From Candidatus Zixiibacteriota bacterium (lineage in GTDB: Bacteria; Zixibacteria; MSB-5A5; GN15; JAAZOE01): DNA of 42,770 nucleotides. Under the pieces are notes generated by a model. The model saw only the letters and a program-made list of their open reading frames with translations, was not told the DNA's origin and did no database searches. How positions within the stretch are numbered: position 1 is the stretch's first letter; the number at the start of each line of letters is the position of its first letter. Shown here one piece after another: positions 6,801 to 14,888 of this stretch. Where the stretch lies: positions 1-42,770 of the forward strand of contig DAOUTW010000036.1 in the NCBI GenBank assembly GCA_030668485.1, given 5' to 3'. The translations under genes were made by a program, and so were the position numbers.

Positions 6801-6829
6801 TTGAAATACGGCGGCCGATTGGTTATTTT
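6801..6829 (+). promoter_or_regulatory. predicted sigma70 promoter for accC-gcvH
   Basis: TTGAAA (6801-6806), a 17-nt spacer and TATTTT (6824-6829). A start near 6836 leaves about 20 nt before the accC start codon and lies after the hairpin that ends pilT. Confidence 0.45.
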
Positions 6830-6855
6830 ATGCCCCTTAAATAGAAAGGTTGCCG

Positions 6856-8247
6856 TTGTTTAAAAAAATACTGATTGCCAACCGCGGAGAGATTGCTCTG
6901 CGGGTTATTCGAGCTTGCCAACACCTTGGTATTAAAACGGTGGCGGTTTACTCGGAGGCAGACCGTGATTCGCTTCATGTTCGTTTTGCCGACGAGGATG
7001 TTTGTATCGGTCCGCCGCTGGCCATGGAATCCTACCTTGATCCCAAGAGAATTATAGCCGCTGCCGAGGTCACCAACGCCGACGCGATTCATCCCGGATA
7101 TGGATTCCTTGCTGAAAACGCCGAGTTCGCTGAGATCTGCGAAGAATGTAGTCTTACGTTTATCGGGCCCAGCGGCCAAATGATCCGGCAGATGGGAGCC
7201 AAAGCTCGGGCCAAGGAATTAATGCGTGATGCCGGTGTGCCGACTATTCCCGGGTCGGACGGTCTGGTCAGAGATCTGGATCATGCGCAGGAATTGGCGG
7301 GTCAGATCGGTTTTCCGATTCTCGTCAAAGCCTCCGCCGGAGGCGGCGGGCGCGGGATGCGTATCGCAAAAACTCCGGAAGAATTCGAGACGGCTTTCAA
7401 TATGGCTCGCACCGAAGCCGAGGCCGCCTTTCACGATGACTCGCTTTACCTGGAAAGAGTAATCGTCAATTCTCATCATGTCGAAGTGCAGATTCTCGGT
7501 GACAATTTCGGAAACATTATCCATCTGGGAGAGCGCGACTGTACGGTACAGAGACGCCATCAGAAACTGCTTGAAGAATCGCCCTCGCCGATAGTCGGTG
7601 ACGATTTGCGCAAACGGATGGGAGAAGCAGCTATTCTCGGAGCGAGGTCGGTCGGGTATCGAGGGGCCGGAACGGTGGAGTTTTTGGTCAATGACCGGGG
7701 CGATTATTATTTCATGGAAATGAATACCAGAATTCAGGTCGAGCATCCGGTGACTGAGGAATTGACCGGAATAGATATTGTCACCGAGCAGATAAAAATC
7801 GCATCGGGCGAGAAAATGGATTTGACTCAGTCGGATATAAAATTCCGGGGACATGTGATCGAATGCCGTATTAACGCCGAAGACCCGGAAAAAGGATTTC
7901 GTCCGACAGCGGGACAGATTACATCGTTCCATCAGCCGGGCGGTCACGGAGTGCGGGTGGATACTCACGCCTATGCCCGTTATCATATCCCGCCTTTTTA
8001 TGACTCCATGATCGGCAAACTGATTGTCAAAGGCGATGACCGCCAGCAGGCTATAATCAAGACATTGACGGCCCTTGACGAGTTTATCATAGAGGGAGTG
8101 CCGACTACCATAGATTTTCACAAATTAATACTGACTCATCCCGATTTCGTTTCCGGCAAATTCAGTACCGCTTTTATCGAGGAAAACCTTCGCGAGGAAG
8201 CAGGACTGCCGAGTTTGGAGAAGCAAGAATCGGGTGTTGAAAAGTAG
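6856..8247 (+). CDS. accC: biotin carboxylase subunit of acetyl-CoA carboxylase
   Basis: This is a 463-residue ATP-grasp enzyme that carboxylates the biotin on AccB using ATP and bicarbonate. It begins [20 protein letters not shown], has the glycine-rich ATP lid [14 protein letters not shown], the [10 protein letters not shown] and [21 protein letters not shown] blocks, and the catalytic [14 protein letters not shown]. It is full length. The start is placed at the TTG at 6856, which gives the family's usual [12 protein letters not shown] beginning and has AAAGG 6 nt upstream; a TTG two codons earlier abuts the ribosome site. The next gene, gcvH, begins within 20 nt, so the fatty-acid and glycine-cleavage genes share a transcript. 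Confidence 0.96.
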   Translation: MFKKILIANRGEIALRVIRACQHLGIKTVAVYSEADRDSLHVRFADEDVCIGPPLAMESYLDPKRIIAAAEVTNADAIHPGYGFLAENAEFAEICEECSLTFIGPSGQMIRQMGAKARAKELMRDAGVPTIPGSDGLVRDLDHAQELAGQIGFPILVKASAGGGGRGMRIAKTPEEFETAFNMARTEAEAAFHDDSLYLERVIVNSHHVEVQILGDNFGNIIHLGERDCTVQRRHQKLLEESPSPIVGDDLRKRMGEAAILGARSVGYRGAGTVEFLVNDRGDYYFMEMNTRIQVEHPVTEELTGIDIVTEQIKIASGEKMDLTQSDIKFRGHVIECRINAEDPEKGFRPTAGQITSFHQPGGHGVRVDTHAYARYHIPPFYDSMIGKLIVKGDDRQQAIIKTLTALDEFIIEGVPTTIDFHKLILTHPDFVSGKFSTAFIEENLREEAGLPSLEKQESGVEK

Positions 8248-8261
8248 AAATGGGAGGCCTT

Positions 8262-8639
8262 TTGAATATTCCTGAAGAGCTTTTGTATACCAAAGTGCAT
8301 GAGTGGATACGTGTCAATGGTGATACCGTTGAAATAGGAATCACTGATTATGCTCAGGGTGAGTTGGGAGATATTGTTTTTGTCGAGCTACCCGAAGAGG
8401 GATCGGCCGTGGAAGCGGAGCAGCCTTTCGGGACTATCGAAGCGGTGAAGGCCGTTTCTGAATTATTTTCGCCCGTCACAGGAACCGTTTCCGGCGTAAA
8501 TAGTATGATTGAAGAGGATGCCGGGATAATCAACCAGGACCCTTATGGAGAAGGGTGGATGATTAGGATTAAAATTTCTGATACCTCGGAACTAGACACT
8601 CTGCTCAAAGCGGAGCAATACAAACAATTGTTGGATTAA
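8262..8639 (+). CDS. gcvH: glycine cleavage system H protein
   Basis: This 125-residue lipoyl carrier shuttles the aminomethyl group between the P, T and L proteins. It starts NIPEELLYTKVHEWIRV, has GITDYAQGELGDIVFVELPE, and the lipoylation site G-T-I-E-A-V-K-A-V-S (K63). The end DPYGEGWMIRIKI...LLKAEQYKQLL is typical. I favour the TTG at 8262 because it gives the family's usual MNIPE start and follows GGGAGG, though the 4-nt spacing is short; an ATG at 8250 is the alternative and would add four residues. gcvPA follows after 12 nt. No gcvT is present in the window. Confidence 0.95.
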   Translation: MNIPEELLYTKVHEWIRVNGDTVEIGITDYAQGELGDIVFVELPEEGSAVEAEQPFGTIEAVKAVSELFSPVTGTVSGVNSMIEEDAGIINQDPYGEGWMIRIKISDTSELDTLLKAEQYKQLLD

Positions 8640-8651
8640 TAAAGTCGAACT

Positions 8652-10016
8652 ATGCCCTACATACCGAATAGCAACACCGACATAAAGAAGATGCTGGAAA
8701 CGATCGGCGTTTCCGGTGTCGATGATCTTTTGGCGCCGATTCCTGAAAACCTACGCACGACTTCGGCCTTGAAGCTGCCCGAGCCGATGGCTGAGCCGGA
8801 ATTGATGAGACATATGGAAGAACTGGCGCAGAAAAACGATACCAGTGAGATATCCTTTGTCGGGGGAGGGATATATAACCATTATGTACCGCCGGTCGTT
8901 TGGACCCTGGCGATGAGGCCGGAATATGCCACCGCCTATACTCCTTATCAGGCGGAAGTAGCCCAGGGAACGCTTCAGGCGATCTATGAGTTTCAATCGC
9001 ATCTGTGTCGTCTGACCGGCATGGATGTCGCCAATGCCTCGATGTACGACGGAGCGACCGCCGTTGCCGAAGCGGCCATGCTTGCAGTACACCATACCGG
9101 GCGGGAACGGATCGTGGTTTCGGAAACGGTCAGCCCTCTCTTCCGCGAAGTTTTGTCATCGATAATTTCCGGGCGCGATCTGGAAGTGGTGACCATTCCC
9201 GCTGCCGGAAACGTTACCGACTTCGGCAAAATCGGGGACTATGTTGATGATCGGGCCGCTTGCCTGATTTTGGGACAACCCAATTTCTTTGGATATCTTG
9301 AAGAAATTGAAATCGGGGAGAAAGCTATTCATGAAGCCGGTGGCTTAATGATAATGGCTGTCGATCCGATCTCGCTGGGAATGTTGAAGACTCCGGCCGA
9401 ATACAACGCCGATATCGCAGTCGGTGAGGGGCAGTCATTGGGAATACCCAGGAATTTCGGAGGTCCCTTACTGGGTCTTTTCACCGCCAGGCAGGAATAT
9501 GTTCGTAAAATTCCGGGAAGGCTGGTTGGCCGGACGGTCGATACCGACGGGAAAACCGGTTTTGTCCTGACGCTGCAAACCCGCGAACAGCATATTCGCC
9601 GCAGCAAGGCAACCTCCAATATCTGCACCAGCGAGGCGCTATGCGCCACGGCTGCGACTATTTATATGTCCCTGATGGGCAAAGCCGGTTTGCCGCGCGT
9701 GGCAAGACTTTCGGCGGAGCATGCTCATTACCTGGCGGAGAAGATTGCTGCCATCGACGGTTACCGGATCTGGACGGACAAGCCGTTCTTCAAGGAATTT
9801 GTTATCGAGACTCCGGTGCCGCCGGCGCAGATAATAACAGAAATGGCCGCGGTCGGGATAGCGGCAGGAATAGACCTGAGCCGTTTTTACCCCGATCTGG
9901 ACCATTATCTTTTGGTAGCGGTCACGGAGATGGTTTCATTTGAAGATTGCAACCGTTTCAGGGACGGGCTGACGCTATTGGCCGCCGGAAAAAAACTGAC
10001 GGGAGCATTAGCCTGA
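8652..10016 (+). CDS. gcvPA: glycine dehydrogenase (decarboxylating) subunit 1
   Basis: This 454-residue protein is the N-terminal half of a split P protein. It shows MPYIPNSNTDIKKMLETIG, SFVGGGIYNHYVPPVV, TAYTPYQAEVAQGTLQAIYEFQ, MYDGATAVAEAAML and GEGQSLGIPRNFGGPLLGLF, all characteristic of GcvPA. It lacks the PLP lysine, which is in GcvPB. With GcvPB it decarboxylates glycine and transfers the aminomethyl group to GcvH. No good ribosome site precedes the ATG, which is 12 nt after gcvH, so translation may be coupled. The partner gcvPB is 1.8 kb downstream beyond three other genes, whereas gcvPA and gcvPB are often directly adjacent. Confidence 0.96.
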   Translation: MPYIPNSNTDIKKMLETIGVSGVDDLLAPIPENLRTTSALKLPEPMAEPELMRHMEELAQKNDTSEISFVGGGIYNHYVPPVVWTLAMRPEYATAYTPYQAEVAQGTLQAIYEFQSHLCRLTGMDVANASMYDGATAVAEAAMLAVHHTGRERIVVSETVSPLFREVLSSIISGRDLEVVTIPAAGNVTDFGKIGDYVDDRAACLILGQPNFFGYLEEIEIGEKAIHEAGGLMIMAVDPISLGMLKTPAEYNADIAVGEGQSLGIPRNFGGPLLGLFTARQEYVRKIPGRLVGRTVDTDGKTGFVLTLQTREQHIRRSKATSNICTSEALCATAATIYMSLMGKAGLPRVARLSAEHAHYLAEKIAAIDGYRIWTDKPFFKEFVIETPVPPAQIITEMAAVGIAAGIDLSRFYPDLDHYLLVAVTEMVSFEDCNRFRDGLTLLAAGKKLTGALA

Positions 10017-10053
10017 ATGAAATGGATATGTTGCCGACGAAAAGTGATTGCCG

Positions 10054-10395
10054 ATGAACCAGTTTGAAGACAACAATAAAGAACCGTATTACGACGATGT
10101 CGAGATCAGATCGAACTGGGTTGCGGTCGCTGAAGCAGAAAACCGGACAGTGGCGGAGTTTGCCGTGAATGGATTGAGATCGTATGATATCCCCGCGGTT
10201 CTCGATGCCCGCCCCGGAGTCTTGGGCAGCGCCGGGTTGACTCTGAGGTCGATGCGGACCGGCAAATTAGAAATGTTTCGAATCATGGTGCCTCCCGATT
10301 ATCAGGAGGAGGCGACAGAGGTGGTCAAAATCTTTTTGGGTGGCGCTCAAAATAATGATGAGCAAAATGATGAATCCATAAACGGGGAGTCCTGA
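10054..10395 (+). CDS. DUF2007-type protein, first of a tandem pair
   Basis: This is a 113-residue soluble protein. An acidic N-terminal stretch precedes one DUF2007-like domain: W-V-A-V-A-E-A...EFAVNGLRSYDIPAVLDAR...FRIMVPPDYQEEATEVVKIFLG. DUF2007 is a small ferredoxin-like fold thought to have a signalling role, but its function is not established. It is clearly paralogous to the next gene, sharing the order W-(V/I)...LR-x-x-DIPAVL...(V/I)-K-(I/V)-x-L-G, but it has no zinc ribbon. The start at ATG 10054 is weakly supported. It lies inside the gcv cluster, and there is only 2 nt between its stop and the next ATG. Confidence 0.7.
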   Translation: MNQFEDNNKEPYYDDVEIRSNWVAVAEAENRTVAEFAVNGLRSYDIPAVLDARPGVLGSAGLTLRSMRTGKLEMFRIMVPPDYQEEATEVVKIFLGGAQNNDEQNDESINGES

Positions 10396-10397
10396 TT

Positions 10398-10790
10398 ATG
10401 CCATACTGTCCCAAATGCCGGTATGAGTATGAGAATAACATCAGCGTTTGCCCCGACTGTGACGAGAAGCTGGTCATGTCGTTGCCACCGGAGCCGGATG
10501 CCGACGATGAAAAGATTTTTAAGGAATGGATTCCGCTGGCCCGGCTGCAGTCGACGCAACTGGCCGAAATGACTCTTGAGGCGTTGCGGGCTAAGGATAT
10601 CCCGGCGGTGCTGCAATCGGGAGTCGGTTATTTCGGATATGTCGGTACACAGGGATTATCTTCTTATGCCCCGGTCGGGGGCGGTTATACGCTGCTGACG
10701 CCCAAAGAGTATGTTGACCGGGCGGTTGGTGAGGTGAAAGTAATTCTGGGAGAGGATTGGGAAAAATCGAAACTGGTAGAGACCGATTGA
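10398..10790 (+). CDS. zinc-ribbon DUF2007-type protein
   Basis: This is a 130-residue protein. It opens with a two-knuckle zinc ribbon (CPKCRYEY...CPDCDEKL, residues 4-24), then an acidic linker and a DUF2007-like domain (WIPLARLQSTQLAEMTLEALRAKDIPAVLQSG...LLTPKEYVDRAVGEVKVILG). The zinc ribbon plus DUF2007 layout is known in other bacteria; function is unknown. GGGGAG lies 9 nt before the ATG. It sits in the gcv cluster and is followed after 16 nt by the thioredoxin-like selenoprotein candidate, so the three are probably co-transcribed. Confidence 0.78.
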   Translation: MPYCPKCRYEYENNISVCPDCDEKLVMSLPPEPDADDEKIFKEWIPLARLQSTQLAEMTLEALRAKDIPAVLQSGVGYFGYVGTQGLSSYAPVGGGYTLLTPKEYVDRAVGEVKVILGEDWEKSKLVETD

Positions 10791-10806
10791 CAAAAGAGAG
10801 GACAAG

Positions 10807-11766
10807 ATGAAAAAAACTGCTTTGATGTTTTTGCTGCTTCTTGCCTGTGCAACCCTGGCTCCGGCCAATGAGGTAGCCTTTTTCGAAACCTATGAACAGG
10901 CGCTTCAGGCTGCGGGTGAAAAATCCCAGAATATGTTGATCACCTTTTATACCGATTGGTGAAGCTGGTGCAAGAGACTCGATACCGTGACGTATCGAAA
11001 CGAAGAAGTGATCGCGCTGAGCGCTAACCTGGTCAATGTACAAGTGAATGCCGAGAAAGATACTCTTTTGCGGCGTGAATACGGCGTGGCCGGATTTCCG
11101 ACAGTGGTCCTGGCGAAGCCGGACGGTTCGGAAATTGACCGGATATACGGTTATGCCGACGGTCCCAAGTTCGTGGAAATCGTAAACGATTATCTGGCCG
11201 ATCGCAATACACTCGGCGATTACCTGCGGCGAGCCGAGACCGAGCCGACGATGAAATTGTATTCGCTGGTAGCGGAGAAATATACCGGCCGGAGTAAGTT
11301 CGACGAGGCTGAGAAGTTCTACCGGAAAATTTTGCAGGAAGATGCCAATAACAAGCAGGGTTATTCCGACAGTGCCTTGTTCTGGATGGGGCAAATGAAA
11401 TCACGGGCCAAACAGTATGCGGTGGCAGAGGATGTTTTTTCCAAATTTCCGCTGACCTATCCGGAGTCGGATCTGGCTGACGATGCCATGTACGAGATGG
11501 CCAAGACGAAGCGGTATGCGGAGAAGTTTGATGACGCGATCGCCTCGTTCAAGGATTTTCTAAAGACCTATCCCGAATCCGAGTTGGCCCAGGATGCCGA
11601 GATATATATAGCCTTCTGCCACGACAAGAAGGGGGCCAAGGATGAAGCCTTGCAGTTGTATAATAAGTTTTTAACCGATCATCCCGAAGCCTCCGACTCC
11701 ACCTGGGTTAAAAAACAAATCGATAAAATCGAAAACCCGCCTCCGGAGGAGGAGAAGAAAAAATAA
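10807..11766 (+). CDS. thioredoxin-like TPR protein, candidate selenoprotein (TGA at codon 52)
   Basis: The reading frame from ATG 10807 to the stop at 11764-11766 is open except for TGA at 10960-10962. It encodes 319 residues if TGA is read. Residues 1-20 look like a signal peptide (MKKTALMFLLLLACATLAPA; an L-L-A-C lipobox at C14 is possible). Residues about 24-140 are a thioredoxin fold of the Thioredoxin_7 type: ITFYTDW-TGA-SWCKRLD, later VNAEKD, GVAGFPTVVLAKPDG with the cis-proline. The TGA falls exactly where relatives have the first Cys of W-C-x-W-C, giving U-S-W-C. Residues about 150-310 are TPR/tol-pal-like repeats (EAEKFYRKIL, AEDVFSKFPLTYPESDLADDAMYEMAK, AIASFKDFLKTYPESELA) and an acidic-lysine tail. 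GAGAGG lies 5 nt before ATG. A SECIS-like hairpin follows the TGA. If TGA were a stop, the second part would need a GTG inside that hairpin with no ribosome site. A TGC-to-TGA mutation or read error is the alternative. Confidence 0.82.
10979..10998 (+). promoter_or_regulatory. candidate bacterial SECIS element
   Basis: Sixteen nt after the TGA, TCGATAC (10979-10985) pairs perfectly with GTATCGA (10992-10998) around the 6-nt loop CGTGAC. The apical loop begins 23 nt after the TGA and has G at its second position. Known bacterial SECIS elements have a short upper stem, a small loop with a G in the first two positions, and this spacing. SelB would bind it to deliver Sec-tRNA. SelB and SelC are not in the window. 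Confidence 0.72.
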
Positions 11767-11791
11767 AGAAAGAGGTCTGAGCAACAGGGTT

Positions 11792-13240
11792 ATGACAGAC
11801 GATGTTTTGATATATGAGAAATCGCGTCCCGGTCGGACCGGATTTTCCCTGGCGGAAACCGATGCCGGCGACAAGAATGTGGACGCGTTGATCCCGGAGA
11901 AATATCTGCGGGCGGTACCGGCCGAACTTCCGGAAATTTCCAAGCCGGAACTGGTGCGCCATTATGTCGAGATGTCGACTCGCAATCATCATATCGACAA
12001 AGGTTTTTATCCGTTGGGATCATGTACCATGAAATACAATCCCAAGATCAACGATACCGCCGCCGCGCTTCCCGGTTTTGCCAATCTGCATCCGCTGGCT
12101 GAAGAGGGAAACTGCCAGGGGGCTTTGGAATTGATGTATAACCTGGGAACGATGCTGGCAGAAATTACTGGTTTCGCAGGGACAACTCTGCAGCCGGTCG
12201 CCGGGGCTCAATGTGAACTGGTCGGGCTGCTGGTTATCCGGGCGGCGATGAAGAAACGGGGAAATGTTCGCAAGAAGATCATTATCCCCGATTCGGCGCA
12301 CGGCACCAATCCGGCTTCGGTGATAATGGCCGGTTATGATGTGGTACAGATCAATTCCACCGAACGCGGGATTCTATCGGCGGATGATGTGGCCCGTGTT
12401 ATGGATGAGGAAACGGCCGGGATTATGATCACCAATCCCAACACCCTGGGATTGTTTGAATCGGAAATTGAGCAGATCGCCAGGATAGTTCATGATGCCG
12501 GAGGGCTTCTGTATATGGACGGAGCCAATCTGAATGCTCTTCTGGGGCATGTCAAGCCGGCCGATATGGGCTATGATATGGTGCATTTCAACTTGCATAA
12601 GACCTTTTCAACGCCGCATGGCGGCGGTGGACCGGGCGCCGGGGCGTTGTCGGTAACCGAGGAATTGATTCCGTTTTTACCGCGGCCGATGCCGGCCAAA
12701 GACGGCGGTCGGTATTATCTGGATAACGACCGGCCTGACAGCATCGGGCGGATGCACAGCTTTTACGGCAATTTCGCCGTGTTGCTGCGGGCTTATACCT
12801 ATATCTGTCATCTCGGAAGCAAGGGGCTCAACCGTGTCTCGGAAAACGCGGTTTTGAATGCCAATTATCTCAAGGAGCTGTTGAAGGGCAAATATGAACT
12901 GCCTCATGACACGATTTGTATGCATGAGTTCGTTCTGTCCGGTTCGCAGCAGAAAAAACGTGGGGCGAGGACGTTGGATATCGCCAAGCGTTTGCTCGAT
13001 TTCGGCTTCCATGCCCCGACTATTTATTTCCCCCTGATCGTCAGCGAAGCGTTGATGATTGAGCCGACTGAAACCGAGTCGATAGAATCGCTGGATCGTT
13101 TCGCCGCCGCGATGCTCCAGATCGATCGTGAAATAGACAAAAACCTCGAACTGGTTACCTCGGCTCCCCATAATACGCCGGTGAAACGATTGAATGAAGT
13201 ACAGGCGACGAAAACGCTCGACATAAGCTATAAAGGGTAG
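11792..13240 (+). CDS. gcvPB: glycine dehydrogenase (decarboxylating) subunit 2
   Basis: This 482-residue PLP enzyme is the C-terminal half of the split P protein. It has STRNHHIDKGFYPLGSCTMKYNPK, TLQPVAGAQCELVGLL, PDSAHGTNPASV, NPNTLGLFE, and the PLP-lysine motif HFNLHKTFSTPHGGGGPG with K270. It ends with TPVKRLNEVQATKTLDISYKG. The ATG at 11792 is 25 nt after the thioredoxin-like gene, with GAGGT and AGGG upstream. It is followed by a terminator-like hairpin, which probably closes the accC-gcv transcript. Confidence 0.96.
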   Translation: MTDDVLIYEKSRPGRTGFSLAETDAGDKNVDALIPEKYLRAVPAELPEISKPELVRHYVEMSTRNHHIDKGFYPLGSCTMKYNPKINDTAAALPGFANLHPLAEEGNCQGALELMYNLGTMLAEITGFAGTTLQPVAGAQCELVGLLVIRAAMKKRGNVRKKIIIPDSAHGTNPASVIMAGYDVVQINSTERGILSADDVARVMDEETAGIMITNPNTLGLFESEIEQIARIVHDAGGLLYMDGANLNALLGHVKPADMGYDMVHFNLHKTFSTPHGGGGPGAGALSVTEELIPFLPRPMPAKDGGRYYLDNDRPDSIGRMHSFYGNFAVLLRAYTYICHLGSKGLNRVSENAVLNANYLKELLKGKYELPHDTICMHEFVLSGSQQKKRGARTLDIAKRLLDFGFHAPTIYFPLIVSEALMIEPTETESIESLDRFAAAMLQIDREIDKNLELVTSAPHNTPVKRLNEVQATKTLDISYKG

Positions 13241-13261
13241 ATAAAGCTGCCTCGAGAGCCT

Positions 13262-13290
13262 ATGCTGCTTACGGGCGGCATCGGTTTTTT
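13262..13290 (+). terminator. intrinsic terminator after gcvPB
   Basis: ATGCTGCT (13262-13269) pairs with GGCGGCAT (13274-13281), including two G-U pairs, around a UACG tetraloop. Six T follow at 13285-13290. It ends only 7 nt before the next start codon. Confidence 0.6.
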
Positions 13291-13296
13291 AATGCC

Positions 13297-14856
13297 ATGA
13301 TCAATCTTAACCATGTTTCATACTCGTATTCCGCTGACAAATCAAGGCCGATAATTAATGATTTGACTCTGAATGTCAGCAAAGGTGAGACGCTGGCAAT
13401 CATGGGCGGCAACGGATGCGGCAAGACAACCCTGGGATTACTGCTCTGCGGAATATTGAAACCGGATTCGGGTAGTGTCACTATCGATGGGCAGGTCGGT
13501 AGCGGCAGCGACGGCAAACCGCCGATCGGTTTCCTCTTTCAGGATCCGGACAACGGGCTGGTGGCGACCACGGTTGAACGCGAAATTGCCTTTTCACTTG
13601 AAAATAGAAACACTCCCTCGGATGAGATGCGGGATATTGTCGGTCGGATAGTTGAGTTGTTCGAAATGGGGCGGTTGCGCGAACGACTGGTATGGAATCT
13701 TTCGGGGGGAGAGAAGCAGCGATTGTCGCTGGCAGGTCTATTCGCTGCCGGGCCGAAAATTCTGTTTCTCGACGAGCCGGCCTCATACCTTGATTATCCC
13801 GGATCGATTCATCTTGATGAAGCGCTTACCCAAATCAGGCAGATTGATCCGGAATTGACGATTATCCGTATCACTCAATTTTCCCGGGTGGCGGAAAAAC
13901 ATCCGCGCCTGGTTATCATGGCTGATGGTCGGATTATTCGGGATAATACGCCGGATAAGATATTTACAGACGACACGATTCTTCTTAAAGCGGGAATTCG
14001 TCCGCCAATGAACTTCCTGACTCCAAAACCGGGGGTCGGGTCTGTCGAGGCCGTACCGAGTGCGAACTCCGCGGAAGATTCTGCCCTTCTGAAGCTGGAG
14101 AATTTATCATTTTCCTATGACTGCGGTACGCAGATTTTTGACAGTCTATCGTTGAACATCAACCGTGGAGAAATCATCGGGGTGGTTGGGCCATCGGGCA
14201 GCGGGAAATCGACCCTGGCTCAAATACTCTGCGGTATTTATCAGCCGGATAGCGGTCAAATTAAATACGCTGAAGGCGAGGCGCGTCCGGTGATGAGCTT
14301 TCAGCAACCTGAGCGGCAGTTCTTTTTAGATACATGCTATGATGAAATAGCATATGGTATTAAGGGAAATATTGCGAGTGGTACTTTAATAGAAAATGCG
14401 GTTCGCAAGTGCATGGATACTGTCGGCCTTGATTATGAGGCATTTAAAGGTCGCGATCCACATACGTTATCGGGCGGGGAAGCCCGTCGGCTGGGATTTG
14501 CCATTGTCGTCGCCCTCGATGCAGGTTTGATAATCTTTGATGAGCCTACCTGCGGTCTGGATGATTTCGGACTGCAGGCGTTTCAGGAAATGCTGACCAG
14601 TCTGAAAAACGATGGTAGAACGATTATGATAATATCGCACAGCAGTGACATAATTGCCGATTTGACCGACCGGGTAGCACTTCTGTCGGAGGGAAAAGTA
14701 ATTTCATCGGCGTCACCACTTGAATTTTTCAGTTCGGGATCATATAAAGGGATACTTTCTATTCCAGAGATAATTGGTTACCAGATAGATAATTATGACA
14801 AAGTATTCACAGTCCATACGGAAGATATTTTTGATCTCAACCATTTTTGTCCTTGA
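13297..14856 (+). CDS. fused two-domain ABC ATPase, ECF-transporter (EcfA1-EcfA2) type
   Basis: This 519-residue protein contains two ABC ATPase domains in one chain. Domain 1 has Walker A GGNGCGKT (37-44), signature LSGGE (135-139) and Walker B ILFLDEP (155-161). Domain 2 has Walker A GPSGSGKST (298-306), signature LSGGE (391-395) and Walker B LIIFDEP. FQDPDNGL and FQQPERQFF match the Q-loop sequences of ECF-type ATPases that energise vitamin or metal uptake. In domain 1 the switch-histidine position reads I-T-Q (Q194) instead of I-T-H, while domain 2 keeps ISH, so site 1 looks degenerate. No transmembrane T or substrate-binding S component is nearby, so the substrate is unknown. No Shine-Dalgarno precedes ATG 13297. 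Its stop lies within the -35 of the pyr promoter. Confidence 0.85.
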   Translation: MINLNHVSYSYSADKSRPIINDLTLNVSKGETLAIMGGNGCGKTTLGLLLCGILKPDSGSVTIDGQVGSGSDGKPPIGFLFQDPDNGLVATTVEREIAFSLENRNTPSDEMRDIVGRIVELFEMGRLRERLVWNLSGGEKQRLSLAGLFAAGPKILFLDEPASYLDYPGSIHLDEALTQIRQIDPELTIIRITQFSRVAEKHPRLVIMADGRIIRDNTPDKIFTDDTILLKAGIRPPMNFLTPKPGVGSVEAVPSANSAEDSALLKLENLSFSYDCGTQIFDSLSLNINRGEIIGVVGPSGSGKSTLAQILCGIYQPDSGQIKYAEGEARPVMSFQQPERQFFLDTCYDEIAYGIKGNIASGTLIENAVRKCMDTVGLDYEAFKGRDPHTLSGGEARRLGFAIVVALDAGLIIFDEPTCGLDDFGLQAFQEMLTSLKNDGRTIMIISHSSDIIADLTDRVALLSEGKVISSASPLEFFSSGSYKGILSIPEIIGYQIDNYDKVFTVHTEDIFDLNHFCP

Positions 14857-14880
14857 CACCTGCCAAGCTATCGATATCTT
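14853..14880 (+). promoter_or_regulatory. predicted sigma70 promoter of the pyrRBC operon
   Basis: Perfect TTGACA (14853-14858), a 16-nt spacer and TATCTT (14875-14880). Transcription would begin near 14887, immediately before the PyrR-binding hairpin. Confidence 0.6.
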
Positions 14881-14888
14881 GACGTCAA

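Noticed and set aside
8200-8262. Glycine riboswitch upstream of gcvH
   Set aside because: accC ends 2 nt before the first possible gcvH start and there is no space or conserved structure for a riboswitch.
10960-10962. TGA as evidence of a pseudogene or of a recoded genetic code
   Set aside because: Many neighbouring genes (accB, pepP's upstream TPR gene, gcvPA, pyrR) end in TGA, so TGA is a normal stop. The frame around it is otherwise intact and the TGA sits exactly on the catalytic Cys with a hairpin after it, which fits selenocysteine better than decay.
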